From: Microbacterium oxydans
GTDB lineage: Bacteria; Actinomycetota; Actinomycetes; Actinomycetales; Microbacteriaceae
NCBI RefSeq assembly: GCF_006540085.1
Contig: NZ_BJOG01000002.1
Coordinates: 62,001-126,000 of the forward strand
DNA length: 64,000 nucleotides
Reading direction: 5' to 3'
Below the pieces are notes generated by a model. The model made no database searches and was not told where the DNA came from. It saw nothing but the letters and a program-made list of their open reading frames with translations. The position numbers and the translations under genes are program-made. This document shows positions 17,130 through 26,885 of this stretch, one piece after another (the first letter of the stretch is position 1; the number at the start of each line of letters is the position of its first letter).

Positions 17130-17981
17130 TCAGACCGCCGGCGCGAGGTGGGCTCCGCGTGCGAGGGCGCCGCGGATCGCGGCCTCGACGAGATGCCACT
17201 CGTCGACGATCAGCTCATAGGTGAAGCGCAGAGTCGTATACCCGGCAGCGGCAGCCGCGGCGTCACGCCGTAGGTCCTTGCTCCGCTCCTTCTCCCTGGC
17301 ATGGTTCTCCCGGCCGTCGGCCTCGACGATCAGGAAGTCGCCGATGACGAGGTCGACCTCCCCGACACCGGAGACGTGAACCTGGGTCCTGACCGATATC
17401 CCGATCCGGTGCAGCCGAAGCCGGATGAGCGATTCGAGTCCGCTGTCCGCATCCGCACGAGCGAAGGCGACGAGCCAGCGCATCGACGTCGGAAGATGGC
17501 GTCGAAGCCAGATCAGCCCAGCGGGGGAGAGCAGTGATTGTCGCAAAGCCGATTCGAGCGCGGTGAAGAACGTGTCCTCGCCGCAGCACGCCGCGATCTG
17601 AAGGAGCGCATTCGGCACGGGAGCGGCTTCTCCGACGCGAACGTGGCCTTCATCCCAGTGCAGCACGCAGGCGTCGCACTGCGATCGTGGAGTCCCTGCA
17701 GCTCCCATCCAGATGTGATTCGTGGAAGGAAGCTCGAGCACCCAGAGCCCGTGCGCCGCTGCCGCTTGGGCACATCCGACCGTTCCTCCGTGAGACGCGG
17801 CATGGATCCAAGCCTCCGCAGTGTCGGGCAGCGCATAGACACCCTGACGCGGTCGCAGTACTTCACCGGAGTGCACCGCGCGCGAGAGCTCATCGCGGCT
17901 CACACCCCTCCGGCGAAGCTCCGATGTCCGTGCCATCCGCCCGAGCGCGCCCAGCACAGAAGCGGCGCGCACGAAGGACAT
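17130..17981 (-). CDS. AbiEi-like winged-helix / DUF559 nuclease-fold protein
   Basis: 283 aa from the ATG at 17981. The N-terminus (LGALGRMARTSELRRRGVSRDELSRAV) is the winged-helix of the AbiEi type IV antitoxin family. The C-terminus (VGEVDLVIGDFLIVEADGRENH... RRDAAAAAAGYTTLRFT) is a DUF559 domain of the Vsr/PD-(D/E)XK nuclease fold. Many actinobacteria carry single genes of this architecture; no AbiEii toxin gene is adjacent. The role (defence, repair or regulation) is not known. Confidence 0.75.
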   Translation of the reverse strand: MSFVRAASVLGALGRMARTSELRRRGVSRDELSRAVHSGEVLRPRQGVYALPDTAEAWIHAASHGGTVGCAQAAAAHGLWVLELPSTNHIWMGAAGTPRSQCDACVLHWDEGHVRVGEAAPVPNALLQIAACCGEDTFFTALESALRQSLLSPAGLIWLRRHLPTSMRWLVAFARADADSGLESLIRLRLHRIGISVRTQVHVSGVGEVDLVIGDFLIVEADGRENHAREKERSKDLRRDAAAAAAGYTTLRFTYELIVDEWHLVEAAIRGALARGAHLAPAV

Positions 17982-18096
17982 CGCCCGATACTGCCCTGAG
18001 CACGCCATCGGTCGAGGCCGAAACCGCACGAGCTATGGACAACTCCCTGCATTCCGCGCCGGTGCAGGCACAGTGCACCTCGACCCGGGTAAGCCG

Positions 18097-18171
18097 AAAC
18101 CCAGACCATCCGACGGTGCGACGGCGTGTCAACGGCTGACACGCCGGCAGCCACTCGAGTGGTCTGGGTTT
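18097..18171. repeat. Nested inverted repeats downstream of pstB
   Basis: Outer arms AAACCCAGACCA (18097-18108) and TGGTCTGGGTTT (18160-18171) are 12-bp perfect. Inside is a 9-bp stem GGCGTGTCA/TGACACGCC with loop ACGGC (18123-18145), and a 12-bp palindrome CCACTCGAGTGG (18151-18162) at the edge. It lies between pstB and the AbiEi-like start. It may terminate the pst transcript, or form an operator. Confidence 0.65.
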
Positions 18172-18232
18172 TGGAGGAACAGCAGCAGGGGAGGCAGGGG
18201 AGGGGAATCAGCAGTAGGGGAGAGCAGTGGGC

Positions 18233-19012
18233 TCAACCGAAGCGGCCGGAGACGTAGTCCTCGGTGGCCTGCACGGACGGAGTGGTGAAGATGCTCGTGG
18301 TGTCGTCGTACTCGATGAGCTTGCCGGGCTTGCCGGTACCGGCGATGTTGAAGAACGCCGTCTTGTCGGAGACTCGGGACGCCTGCTGCATGTTGTGCGT
18401 CACGATCACGATGGTGAACTCGTTCTTGAGCTCGCCGATCAGCTCCTCGATGGCGTAGGTCGAGATGGGGTCGAGCGCGGAGCAGGGCTCGTCCATCAAC
18501 AGCACCTGCGGCGACACGGCGATCGCGCGCGCGATGCACAGACGCTGCTGCTGACCGCCGGACAGGCCGGAGCCGGGCTTGTCGAGGCGGTCCTTGACCT
18601 CGTTCCACAGGTTCGCACCCGTGAGCGACTTCTCGACGAGCGCATCCTGATCGCTCTTCGACATGCGGCTGTTGTTGAGCTTCACGCCGGCGAGGACGTT
18701 CTCCTTGATGGACATCGTGGGGAACGGGTTGGGGCGCTGGAAGACCATGCCGACCTGTCGACGCACCAGCACCGGGTCGATGCCGGGGCCGTAGAGGTCC
18801 TTGCCGTCGAGCAGCACCTCTCCCTCGACGCGGGCACCGGGGATGACCTCGTGCATGCGGTTGAGCGTGCGCAGGAAGGTGGACTTGCCGCAGCCGGAGG
18901 GGCCGATGAACGCGGTCACGCTGCGCGGCTGGATGTCGAGGGAGACGCCCTCCACGGCGAGGAAGTCGCCGTAGTAGACGTTCAGGTCGTTGACTTCGAT
19001 GCTCTTGGACAC
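18233..19012 (-). CDS. pstB: Phosphate ABC transporter ATP-binding protein
   Basis: Energises high-affinity phosphate uptake with PstSCA, 259 aa. Walker [11 protein letters not shown]-loop [10 protein letters not shown] (the PstB-specific form), signature LSGGQQQR, Walker [12 protein letters not shown] and switch His VTHNM are all visible. It starts at a GTG 28 bases after pstA and is the last gene of the leftward pstSCAB operon. Confidence 0.98.
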   Translation of the reverse strand: MSKSIEVNDLNVYYGDFLAVEGVSLDIQPRSVTAFIGPSGCGKSTFLRTLNRMHEVIPGARVEGEVLLDGKDLYGPGIDPVLVRRQVGMVFQRPNPFPTMSIKENVLAGVKLNNSRMSKSDQDALVEKSLTGANLWNEVKDRLDKPGSGLSGGQQQRLCIARAIAVSPQVLLMDEPCSALDPISTYAIEELIGELKNEFTIVIVTHNMQQASRVSDKTAFFNIAGTGKPGKLIEYDDTTSIFTTPSVQATEDYVSGRFG

Positions 19013-19040
19013 TGCAGTTCCTTGCTTTTCGGGTCGAGGC

Positions 19041-20144
19041 TCAGCGGCCGGTCTTGGGGGCGAAGATCTTCGCGACCAGCCGCGCGATCAGGTTGAGCAG
19101 CATGACGATGATGATGAGCGTCAGGGCGGCGGCCCATGCTCGTTCCACGTATGCCTCAGCGGGAATGCCCTGGTACGCGTACTGCGAATACGTGAACACC
19201 GGGAGGGTCTGCATGCGACCGCTGAACAGGTTGTAGTTCATGGCGTCGGTGAATCCGGCCGTGAGCAGCAGCGGCGCGGTCTCGCCGATCACGCGGGAGA
19301 TGGCGAGCATCACACCCGTCGTGATGCCGGCGATCGACGTCGGCAGGACCACCTTGACGATCGTGAGCCACTTCGGCACGCCGAGCGCGTAAGACGCCTC
19401 GCGCAGCTCGTTCGGCACCAGCCGCAGCATCTCCTCGGTGGAGCGCACGACGACCGGGATCATGAGCACGGCCAGGGCGACCGAGCCCGCGATACCCATA
19501 CGCACACCGGGCCCGAAGATCAGCGCGAACACCGCGTAGGCGAAGAGACCAGCGACGATCGAGGGGATACCCGTCATGACGTCGACGAGGAACGTGATGG
19601 TGCGTGCCATCCGTCCGCCCTTGCCGTACTCGACCAGATAGACGGCCGTCATCAGGCCGATGGGGATCGAGATGATCGCAGCAGCCAGCGTGACGAGCAG
19701 CGTGCCGATCACCGCGTGCAGGGCGCCGCCTCCCTCGCCGAGCACACCACGCATCGACGAGGAGAAGAAGAGTCCGTCGAAGCGGGCGACGCCGTTGGCG
19801 ACCACGGTGATCGCCACCGAGACCAGCGGGACCATCGCGATCGCGAACGCCGAGGTGACGATGCCGGTGATCAGACGGTCGAGCGCCTTCCTGGAACCCT
19901 CGACGATGCGCGACATCACGTAGATGAGCACGAGGTAGATCACAGCGCCGAGCACGACGGAGCCGGCGATGTTGAGGTCGGATCCGCTGGCGACGGCCTC
20001 GAGGGCGAACGGCGTGAATCCGATCAGGAGCGAGACGGCGAGCAGGGCCCAGGGCGCCCAGCGGGGGAGGTGTCCCGAGCTGAGCGAGAGCTGAGAGGGG
20101 GCCGCGCTGGCCGTGCGAGCGGACTCGGGGGCGGTAACGGTCAT
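19041..20144 (-). CDS. pstA: Phosphate ABC transporter permease PstA
   Basis: 367 aa. A long N-terminal part with three hydrophobic segments (from about residue 29) precedes the usual six-helix BPD permease domain. The EAA loop is around [22 protein letters not shown]. The extended N-terminus is common in Microbacteriaceae PstA. Only 1 base separates it from the pstC stop, so the two permeases are made together. Confidence 0.96.
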   Translation of the reverse strand: MTVTAPESARTASAAPSQLSLSSGHLPRWAPWALLAVSLLIGFTPFALEAVASGSDLNIAGSVVLGAVIYLVLIYVMSRIVEGSRKALDRLITGIVTSAFAIAMVPLVSVAITVVANGVARFDGLFFSSSMRGVLGEGGGALHAVIGTLLVTLAAAIISIPIGLMTAVYLVEYGKGGRMARTITFLVDVMTGIPSIVAGLFAYAVFALIFGPGVRMGIAGSVALAVLMIPVVVRSTEEMLRLVPNELREASYALGVPKWLTIVKVVLPTSIAGITTGVMLAISRVIGETAPLLLTAGFTDAMNYNLFSGRMQTLPVFTYSQYAYQGIPAEAYVERAWAAALTLIIIVMLLNLIARLVAKIFAPKTGR

Positions 20145-20145
20145 G

Positions 20146-21096
20146 TCAGTTCGCTCCCGAGAATTCCTTGCGGCGGTTCACGAACCAGCGTGCGAGAGCG
20201 TTCACCGCGAACGTCACGACGAACAGGATCAGACCGGTCGCGATGAGGATGTTGATGTTGACCTGGTAGGCCTCCGGGAACGTCAGCGCGATGTTGGCGG
20301 CGATCGTGGAGGGGTTGGTGGAGGTGAGCAGTTCGAACGTGACCGCCTTGCTCACCGAGAGCACCATCGCGACGGCCATGGTCTCACCGAGCGCGCGGCC
20401 GAGGCCGAGCATCGAGGCGGACACGATTCCGGAGCGGCCGAAGGGGAGGACAGCCATCCGCACCATCTCCCAGCGGGTGGCTCCCAGGGCGAGGGCTGCC
20501 TCCTCGTGGAGGCGAGGGGTCTGCAGGAAGATCTCGCGGCAGATGGCCGTGATGATCGGGACGACCATGACCGCGAGCACCATGGCGGCGGTGAGGATCG
20601 TGCGGCCCGTGGGCGAGACCACACCGTCGAAGAAGGGGATCCAGGAGGCGTTCGTGTTCAACCAGACGTAGATGGGCTGAACCGCCGGCGCGAGGACCAG
20701 GATTCCCCAGAGGCCGAACACGACCGAGGGGACGGCGGCCAGCAGATCGACCACGTAGCCGAGCCCTTGGGCGAGGCGGCGCGGGGCGTAGTGCGTGATG
20801 AAGAGCGCGACCCCGAGCGAGAGGGGGACTGCCAGCAGAAGGGCGAGGAAAGCCGCCCACACGGTCCCGAACAGGAGCGGGCCGACGTAGTCCCAGAAGT
20901 TGGTCTTGAGGAGCGAGGCGTCTTCGGCCGTCGCGGTGAAGGCGGGGATCGACTGAACGATGAGGAAGATCGCGACCGCGGCCAGCGTGATCATGATCAT
21001 GGATCCGGCGGCGACCGCCGTTCCGGAGAACCAGAGGTCACCGGCGCGTTTCTTCGCGACGATGCGCGTCGACGCCGGCGAGGTCGTGGCTGTCAT
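20146..21096 (-). CDS. pstC: Phosphate ABC transporter permease PstC
   Basis: 316 aa, six predicted membrane helices. The EAA loop is LHEEAALALGATRWEMVRMAVLP, and VPSVVFGLWGI is typical for PstC. It forms the channel with PstA. The long hairpin between pstS and this gene suggests that pstS mRNA is partly terminated or processed there, so that more PstS than permease is made. Confidence 0.96.
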   Translation of the reverse strand: MTATTSPASTRIVAKKRAGDLWFSGTAVAAGSMIMITLAAVAIFLIVQSIPAFTATAEDASLLKTNFWDYVGPLLFGTVWAAFLALLLAVPLSLGVALFITHYAPRRLAQGLGYVVDLLAAVPSVVFGLWGILVLAPAVQPIYVWLNTNASWIPFFDGVVSPTGRTILTAAMVLAVMVVPIITAICREIFLQTPRLHEEAALALGATRWEMVRMAVLPFGRSGIVSASMLGLGRALGETMAVAMVLSVSKAVTFELLTSTNPSTIAANIALTFPEAYQVNINILIATGLILFVVTFAVNALARWFVNRRKEFSGAN

Positions 21097-21143
21097 GGGA
21101 GCTGCTTCCTGCTCAGTGGAGATCGGGTGTCTGACGCGAGCAG

Positions 21144-21181
21144 ACGGTCTCCGGGATGCCGCGGGGCATCCCGGAGACCGT
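21144..21181 (-). terminator. 17-bp perfect hairpin between pstS and pstC
   Basis: A 17-bp uninterrupted stem (21144-21160 with 21165-21181) and a 4-base loop sit just after the pstS stop inside the operon. There is no long T-run. It likely acts as a partial terminator or an mRNA-stabilising hairpin that raises pstS relative to pstCAB. Confidence 0.7.
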
Positions 21182-21188
21182 CACCAGC

Positions 21189-22295
21189 TCACTTGATGAG
21201 GTCGATCGCAGCCTGTGCCTGCGTGCGCAGGTCGTCCGAGATCGGGGCGCTGCCGGCGTTGGTCGCGGCGGCTTCCTGGCCTTCGGCGCTGATCGCGGTC
21301 GTGAAGAACGCCTTGGTCAGTGCGGCGACGTTCTCGTCCTCGTACTCGGCGCAGCCGATGAGGTAGCTGACGAGGAGAACCGGGTAGGCGCCTTCGGCAG
21401 TGGTGGTGCGGTCGATCGCGAAGGCGAGGTCGCCGTCGGTGCGGCCTTCCTCGATCTTCGAGGCGTCGAGCGTCGCTGCGGCGCCCTCGGCCGAGTGCGG
21501 CACGAACTCGTCGCCGACCTTGACGTTGACCGACGAGAAGTCCGCCGCCTGCGAGGAGTCGATGTAGCCGATGAGGCCCTGACCGCCCTTGACGGCGTTG
21601 GCGACGCCCGAGGTCTTCTCCGCGGACTCGCCGGCGAGGTCGGCCGGCCACTCCTCGACGCTGCCTGCGGTCCACACGTCACCCGCGGTCTGCGCGAGGT
21701 AGTCGGTGAAGTTGCCCGTGGTGCCCGACTTGTCGGAGCGGTGCACGGGGGTGATCGCGAGGTCGGGGAGCTTCGCGTCGGGGTTGTCCTTGGCGATCGC
21801 CGGGTCGTTCCAGTTGGTGATCTTGCCGGCGAAGATCGACGCGATGGTCGTCGGGTCGAGGTTCAGCTCGTCGACCCCGTCGAGGGAGAAGACGATGGCG
21901 ATCGGCGACACGTAGGCCGGGATCTCGACGAGGTCGGAGCCGTCGACGCAGGCGCCGAAGCCGCCGGCCGAGATCTCGTCGGTCTTGAATGCACGGTCGG
22001 AACCGGCGAAGTTGACCGCGCCCTGCTGGAAGGACTCGCGTCCACCACCGGAGCCCTGCGGGTCGTACTCGACCTGGGCGTCGGGGTTGGTCTTCTGGAA
22101 CTCCGCGGTCCAGGCCTGGATGGCGACCTGCTGCGAGGAGGCGCCGGCGCCGACGAGCGAGCCGCTGACCGCTGCGCTGTCGGAGGTGGGAGCGTCGGTG
22201 GAACCGGTGCCTGCTTCGTTCGCGGCACAGCCGGCGAGTGCGAGAGCGGCGACGGCGCCAATGGCGCCGATTCGTGCGATTCGGGAGATCTTCAC
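21189..22295 (-). CDS. pstS: Phosphate-binding lipoprotein PstS
   Basis: Periplasmic-type phosphate receptor, 368 aa from the GTG at 22295; this start gives a clean lipoprotein signal (ALALAGC). Phosphate-binding blocks are present: SLVGAGASSQQ, DPQGSGGGRESF, FAGSDRAF and HRSDKSGTTGNF. A longer frame to 22340 has no better start. Two PHO-box repeats lie about 90-105 bases upstream, so induction by phosphate starvation through RegX3 is expected. Confidence 0.96.
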   Translation of the reverse strand: MKISRIARIGAIGAVAALALAGCAANEAGTGSTDAPTSDSAAVSGSLVGAGASSQQVAIQAWTAEFQKTNPDAQVEYDPQGSGGGRESFQQGAVNFAGSDRAFKTDEISAGGFGACVDGSDLVEIPAYVSPIAIVFSLDGVDELNLDPTTIASIFAGKITNWNDPAIAKDNPDAKLPDLAITPVHRSDKSGTTGNFTDYLAQTAGDVWTAGSVEEWPADLAGESAEKTSGVANAVKGGQGLIGYIDSSQAADFSSVNVKVGDEFVPHSAEGAAATLDASKIEEGRTDGDLAFAIDRTTTAEGAYPVLLVSYLIGCAEYEDENVAALTKAFFTTAISAEGQEAAATNAGSAPISDDLRTQAQAAIDLIK

Positions 22296-22360
22296 TGTGG
22301 ATCCTTCGATCTGGAATGGGTGGGGCCCGGTGCAGGGCACACAGTGACGCTATGGGCGAC

Positions 22361-22401
22361 GGTTAACGAGACTCTCCCGAGCAGGTGAACGGCAGGTGAA
22401 C
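22361..22401 (-). promoter_or_regulatory. PHO box upstream of pstS
   Basis: On the plus strand GGTGAAC occurs at 22384-22390 and again at 22395-22401, exactly 11 bases apart. A variant GGTTAAC lies at 22361-22367, about two periods away. Read on the pstS strand these are GTTCACC repeats, the known actinobacterial PHO box bound by PhoP/RegX3-type regulators. Confidence 0.8.
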
Positions 22402-22466
22402 GGCGGGCGACTCTCTGGGGGTCTCCCGCGGGATTCCGGCCCTGGGCCGTTGAGCCTGTCGGAGCG

Positions 22467-23456
22467 TCAGACCTTGGGGACGTGCGTCTCGATCGCGATG
22501 ATCCCGGATCCGGGGTTGGTCGCAGAGAGATGCACGACCGAGAACGCCGCCGGTTCGAGGTCCGACGCACTGCTGAGATACGACCCTTGGATGGTGCCGG
22601 TCGCCAGCGCGATCTCCGAGAGCAGGCCCGGCAGCACGGGGCCGTGACTGCACACCACGGCCGGCTTGCCTGCGCGGATCCGGCGGCCGACGACGGAACG
22701 CAGATCGGAGTCTCCGTCCTCCCAGGCGTCCTGGCTGATCTTCTCGGTCTTCACGATCTTGCGATCCAGCGCGCGCGCGAGCGGAGTGACCGTCTCGACG
22801 CAGCGCACCGCATCGCTCGACACGATCCGGCGCACGCCGAAGGCACGAAGCGGTCCGACGATCGACTTCGCCTGCTTCCGTCCGCGGTCGGTCAGGGGGC
22901 GGGAGGCATCGGATCCGTCCCACTCCGAGCGGGGAGTGGCCTTCGCATGGCGCAGCGCGATCACCGGGAACGTGCGCAGCACACCGTCGTCGACGAGCTT
23001 GGCGAAGAAGTCCAGGATCTCGAGATCGACCGGGTAGCTCAGGCGTGCGCGGGCCTTCTTCACGCTGACCCACTCGAGCGCGGCGATCTCCCGGTTCGGC
23101 ACGAAGGTCGATTCGCGGATGGCCACGTCCGTCGCCTCCGCGGCCCAGTAGTGCACGACCTTCTGCTTCTGCGAGGCGAGCAGGTACCGGCTCACGCCGA
23201 CCGAGACGCCCAGCGACACCCGGATGCCGGTCTCCTCGTGCACCTCGCGGACGGCGGTCTCGGCGAGCATCTCGCCGGGGTCGACCTTCCCCTTGGGCAG
23301 CGTGACGTCACGGTACTTGGTGCGGTGGATCAGCAGGATGCGCAGCTTGCCGTCGACCAGACGCCACACGACGGCGCCCGCCGCGTACACCGCCTTGTCC
23401 GTCCACTTCGCGCTCGTCGTCGTGTCGGCCGGGAGCTGCAGCTGCCGGCCGCTCAT
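22467..23456 (-). CDS. Nudix hydrolase fused to histidine phosphatase (MutT1-like)
   Basis: 329 aa. The N-terminal Nudix domain has the Nudix box beginning [14 protein letters not shown] and ending REVHEETGI (near residues 55-77). The C-terminal domain is a SixA-like histidine phosphatase with catalytic RHAK. This is the layout of mycobacterial MutT1, which cleans oxidised or dinucleoside polyphosphate nucleotides. Its ATG overlaps the ppk1 stop by 4 bases, so nucleotide clean-up and polyphosphate synthesis are co-expressed. Confidence 0.9.
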   Translation of the reverse strand: MSGRQLQLPADTTTSAKWTDKAVYAAGAVVWRLVDGKLRILLIHRTKYRDVTLPKGKVDPGEMLAETAVREVHEETGIRVSLGVSVGVSRYLLASQKQKVVHYWAAEATDVAIRESTFVPNREIAALEWVSVKKARARLSYPVDLEILDFFAKLVDDGVLRTFPVIALRHAKATPRSEWDGSDASRPLTDRGRKQAKSIVGPLRAFGVRRIVSSDAVRCVETVTPLARALDRKIVKTEKISQDAWEDGDSDLRSVVGRRIRAGKPAVVCSHGPVLPGLLSEIALATGTIQGSYLSSASDLEPAAFSVVHLSATNPGSGIIAIETHVPKV

Positions 23457-25627
23457 CGAACCGCCCGAGCCCGACGGCGCCGCTGGATCAACCCCATGGT
23501 CTTATCCTGCAGGTCGATCAGAGGCTTGCCGTCCGCATCCGTGGCGTGGCGCGTCCAGACTCCCTCAGGGCCGAGGTGCCACGACGAGGTGCCGTCGTCC
23601 ATCGCCAGGTCGAAGAACGTGCTGAGCTCCTTGAGGTGGGCGGGGTCGGTGACGCGCACGAGGGCCTCGACACGACGGTCCAGGTTGCGGTGCATCATGT
23701 CGGCGCTGCCGATGTAGACCTGCGGGTCGCCGCCGTTCTCGAAGGCGAAGATACGCGAGTGCTCCAGGTAACGCCCGAGGATGCTGCGAACCGTGATGTT
23801 GTCGCTGATGCCGTCGAGGTCGGTGCGGAGACTGCAGATGCCGCGCACCCAGACGTCGACCTTCACTCCTGCCGCGCTCGCCCGGTAGAGAGCGTCGATG
23901 ATCTCCTCGTCGACCATCGAGTTCACCTTGATGCGGATGTGCGCGGGGATGCCGGCCTCGGCGTTCTTGCGCTCCGCGTCGATCTGACGCACGAGCCCCT
24001 TGCGCAGGTGCAGAGGGGCGACCAGCAGGCGCTTGAACTTCTTCTCGATCGCGTAGCCGCTGAGTTCGTTGAACAGACGCGTCAGGTCTTTTCCGACCTG
24101 CGCATCCGCGGTGAACAGTCCGAAGTCCTCGTAGATGCGGCTGGTCTTCGGGTTGTAGTTGCCGGTGCCGACATGCGAGTAGTGCTGGAGCTTGCCGTCT
24201 TCCTCGCGGATCACGAGGGCGAGCTTGCAGTGCGTCTTGAGTCCGACCAGGCCGTACACCACGTGCACGCCGGCCTTCTCCAGCTTGCGGGCCCAGACGA
24301 TGTTGTTCGCCTCATCGAATCGCGCCTTCACCTCGACGAGAGCGAGCACCTGCTTGCCCGCCTCGGCCGCGTCGATGAGCGCCTGCACGACGGGGCTGTC
24401 TCCGGAGGTGCGGTACAGCGTCTGCTTGATGGCGAGCACGTGCGGGTCGCGGGCGGCCTGCTCGAGGAACGCCTGCACGCTGGTGGTGAACGACTCGTAC
24501 GGGTGGTGGACGAGCACGTCGGACTTGCGGATCGCTTTGAAGATGTCGGCCCGGGTGCTCGATCCCGCGGGCTGGAAGGCGACGGCGGTGGTGGGCAGGT
24601 GCGGCGGGTACCGCAGGTCGGGGCGGTCGATCCGCGACAGGTCGAAGAGTCCGCGCAGATCGAGCGGCCCTGGAAGGCGATAGACCTCCAGGTCGGTGAT
24701 GTCGAGTTCCCGGACCAGCAGGTCCATGGTCACGTCGTCCATGTCGTCGGTGATCTCGAGCCGGATCGGAGGCCCGAACCGACGACGCAGCAGCTCGGCT
24801 TCGAGCGCCTGGATCAGGTTCTCGCTCTCGTCCTCCTCGATCTCCACGTCTTCGTTGCGGGTGAGACGGAACGCATGATGGTCGAGCACCTCCATGCCGG
24901 GGAAGAGATCGCCGAGATGGTTGGCGATGAGCTCTTCGAGCCGCAGGAAGCGCTTGATCTCGCCGCCGCCCGGTACCTCGACGAAGCGGGGGAGCATGGG
25001 CGGCACCTTGAGACGCGCGAACTCCTGGCGCCCCGTGCGGGCGTTGCGGATGCGGATCGCGAGGTTCAGCGACAGACCGGAGATGTACGGGAACGGGTGG
25101 GCGGGATCCACGGCGAGGGGCATCAGCACCGGGAAGACCTGTGCGGAGAAGTACTCGGAGAGCGCCGTGCGCTCGTCGTCGGTCAGCTCCGACCAATCGG
25201 CGATCTCGATTCCGGATTCGGCGAGAGCGGGTCGCACCAGCGACGTCCATGCGTCGGCATGGCGCAGCTGCAGCGCGTGTGCCTCGCGCGAGATGTCGGC
25301 GAGGGCGTCGACGGGGGAGCGGCCGATGTTGGTGGGCACGGCGAGGCCGGTCATGATGCGTCGCTTGAGGCCAGCGACGCGCACCATGAAGAACTCGTCG
25401 AGGTTGCTCGCGAAGATCGCCAGGAAGTTGGCCCGCTCCAGTTCGGGGAGCGACGGATCCTCGGCGAGCTCCAGCACGCGCTGGTTGAAGGCGAGCCAGC
25501 TCAGCTCGCGATCCAGGTAGCGGTGGTCGGGGAGCTGGGCGTCGTAGGACTCGATGGCGTCGAAGTCGTCGTCTTCGGCATCACCCAGCCCGGCGTCGGC
25601 GAGTGCGGGATCGATCATGGGGTACAT
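23453..25627 (-). CDS. ppk1: Polyphosphate kinase 1
   Basis: Makes polyphosphate from ATP, 724 aa, typical for actinobacterial PPK1. The N-terminal domain ([41 protein letters not shown]), the head domain, and the two PLD-like C-terminal domains are visible. The phosphorylated His is expected in the [11 protein letters not shown] region. The start is the ATG at 25627 or 25618; neither has a strong ribosome site. It sits in a phosphate block with pst and the Nudix/phosphatase gene. Confidence 0.96.
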   Translation of the reverse strand: MYPMIDPALADAGLGDAEDDDFDAIESYDAQLPDHRYLDRELSWLAFNQRVLELAEDPSLPELERANFLAIFASNLDEFFMVRVAGLKRRIMTGLAVPTNIGRSPVDALADISREAHALQLRHADAWTSLVRPALAESGIEIADWSELTDDERTALSEYFSAQVFPVLMPLAVDPAHPFPYISGLSLNLAIRIRNARTGRQEFARLKVPPMLPRFVEVPGGGEIKRFLRLEELIANHLGDLFPGMEVLDHHAFRLTRNEDVEIEEDESENLIQALEAELLRRRFGPPIRLEITDDMDDVTMDLLVRELDITDLEVYRLPGPLDLRGLFDLSRIDRPDLRYPPHLPTTAVAFQPAGSSTRADIFKAIRKSDVLVHHPYESFTTSVQAFLEQAARDPHVLAIKQTLYRTSGDSPVVQALIDAAEAGKQVLALVEVKARFDEANNIVWARKLEKAGVHVVYGLVGLKTHCKLALVIREEDGKLQHYSHVGTGNYNPKTSRIYEDFGLFTADAQVGKDLTRLFNELSGYAIEKKFKRLLVAPLHLRKGLVRQIDAERKNAEAGIPAHIRIKVNSMVDEEIIDALYRASAAGVKVDVWVRGICSLRTDLDGISDNITVRSILGRYLEHSRIFAFENGGDPQVYIGSADMMHRNLDRRVEALVRVTDPAHLKELSTFFDLAMDDGTSSWHLGPEGVWTRHATDADGKPLIDLQDKTMGLIQRRRRARAVR

Positions 25628-25640
25628 CTAAGCACCGAGA

Positions 25641-25658
25641 AGTGACACGCGTGTGAAC
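25641..25658 (-). promoter_or_regulatory. Weak PHO-box-like repeats before ppk1
   Basis: AGTGACA (25641-25647) and TGTGAAC (25652-25658) stand 11 bases apart just upstream of ppk1. Both deviate from GGTGAAC, so the site is tentative. Confidence 0.3.
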
Positions 25659-25667
25659 GGAGTCGCC

Positions 25668-26357
25668 TCACCCCGCGCTGGCCAGACCTTCGTCTTCGTT
25701 GACGTTGAAGCGGTAGCCGACGTTGCGCACCGTTCCGATGATCTGCTCCTGATCGCCGAGCTTCGCCCTCAGTCGTCGCACGTGCACATCGACGGTGCGG
25801 GTGCCCCCGAAGTAGTCGTAACCCCAGACCTCGCTCAGCAGCTGCTCCCTGGTGAAGACGCGAGCCGGGTGGGTCGCCAGGAAATGCAGCAGCTGGAACT
25901 CCTTGTAGGTGAGGTCCAGAGGTCTGCCGCGCAGCTTCGCCGAGTAGGACTGCTCGTCGATGGTCACGCCGGATGCCTGCACGCGTGCGGGTTCGGCGAC
26001 CTCGTCGCGTCGTGCCAGCACGAGACGCAGCCTGGCATCGATCTCCGCCGGACCCGCGGTGGAGAGGAGCACGTCATCGATGCCCCAGTCGCCGGAGAGG
26101 GCGCTCATCCCGCCCTCCGTGACGACGAGCAGCAGCGGGGAGTCCTGTCCTGCCGTCCGCAGCAGACGGCACAGCGACTTCGCCCCGACGAGGTCGTGAC
26201 GGCCGTCGACGATCACGACATCATGATCGGGCGCACTGATCAATTGCGAGGGCTCTGCGGGGATCTGGCGCGTGCGGTGGCTCAACAGCTCGAGCGCGGG
26301 GAGCACCTGCTCGGAGAGCGGAGCGTTGGTCAGAACCAGGACCTGGGCCACACGCAC
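25668..26357 (-). CDS. glnR: GlnR-type nitrogen response regulator
   Basis: OmpR-family regulator, 229 aa. The receiver domain follows the GlnR pattern ([73 protein letters not shown]). The winged-helix C-terminus ([21 protein letters not shown]) is almost identical to known GlnR. GlnR proteins are atypical: they are not controlled by the usual Asp phosphorylation. It starts at a GTG with GGAG upstream. It lies next to ppk1, joining nitrogen and phosphate control in one region. Confidence 0.88.
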   Translation of the reverse strand: MRVAQVLVLTNAPLSEQVLPALELLSHRTRQIPAEPSQLISAPDHDVVIVDGRHDLVGAKSLCRLLRTAGQDSPLLLVVTEGGMSALSGDWGIDDVLLSTAGPAEIDARLRLVLARRDEVAEPARVQASGVTIDEQSYSAKLRGRPLDLTYKEFQLLHFLATHPARVFTREQLLSEVWGYDYFGGTRTVDVHVRRLRAKLGDQEQIIGTVRNVGYRFNVNEDEGLASAG

Positions 26358-26422
26358 TCCTCACAGACGCGGATCGACGTCGTGCCGCCATGATACCGGG
26401 AGCGATAGGTCACAATGGAGAC

Positions 26423-26713
26423 ATGACGGATCCCGCACTCGCACCGCGCAACGCGTTCGTCGGTGTGCTCGTCGTCTGGGCCACGGCCTTCCTCGCGACC
26501 GTCGTCATCGGCATCTTCGTGCCGGAGGAGTGGCGTGTGCCGTGGCTCCTCGTCGGCTTCGGCGGCGTCGTGCTCCTGTCGTTCGCCGTGCAGCTCTGGT
26601 ACGGGCGGACTCAGGGGTTCATCTTCCGGGTGGCCGGCAGCGTGATCGGCGCTCTGCTGCTGATGGGGATCATCTCGGTCGGGTTCGGCCTCGCAGCGCT
26701 GATCCCGACCTGA
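26423..26713 (+). CDS. Small three-helix membrane protein
   Basis: 96 aa from the ATG at 26423. Three hydrophobic helices are visible (FVGVLVVWATAFLATVVIGIF, WLLVGFGGVVLLSFAVQLWY, VAGSVIGALLLMGIISVGFGL). It is divergent from glnR. I do not assign a function; similar short proteins occur beside glnR in related genomes as far as I recall. No ligand or catalytic motif is seen. Confidence 0.65.
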   Translation: MTDPALAPRNAFVGVLVVWATAFLATVVIGIFVPEEWRVPWLLVGFGGVVLLSFAVQLWYGRTQGFIFRVAGSVIGALLLMGIISVGFGLAALIPT

Positions 26714-26764
26714 TTCCCGCCTGATCCCCGCCGGACGGCGGCGCGGCGCGGTAAGGTGGAGCAC

Positions 26765-26878
26765 ATGGACCTCATGGCGCTCGAAATCTTCTTCATCGGC
26801 CTGCTGGGCCTTGCGAGCCTCGCTATCGTCTTCGTCTCGGCGGTGGTGCTGCGCAACCTCTTCCGCGGCCAGCGCTGA
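26765..26878 (+). CDS. Very small single-helix membrane protein
   Basis: 37 aa (MDLMALEIFFIGLLGLASLA, then IVFVSAVVLRNLFRGQR). One membrane helix is followed by a basic end. AAGGTGGAG stands 4 bases before the ATG, and it is followed after 7 bases by the nitrobindin gene in the same direction, so it is probably translated. It is too short for most gene finders. Function unknown. Confidence 0.6.
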   Translation: MDLMALEIFFIGLLGLASLAIVFVSAVVLRNLFRGQR

Positions 26879-26885
26879 CTCGACG

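Noticed and set aside
18990..21366. Long plus-strand open frames opposite pstA, pstC and part of pstS
   Set aside because: Low-complexity Arg/Asp/His-rich products; the minus strand carries clear transporter genes.
23546..25645. 699-codon open frame antisense to ppk1
   Set aside because: High-GC third-position shadow: the product is Arg/Val/Asp/Gly-rich with no motifs, while the minus strand encodes a complete PPK1.
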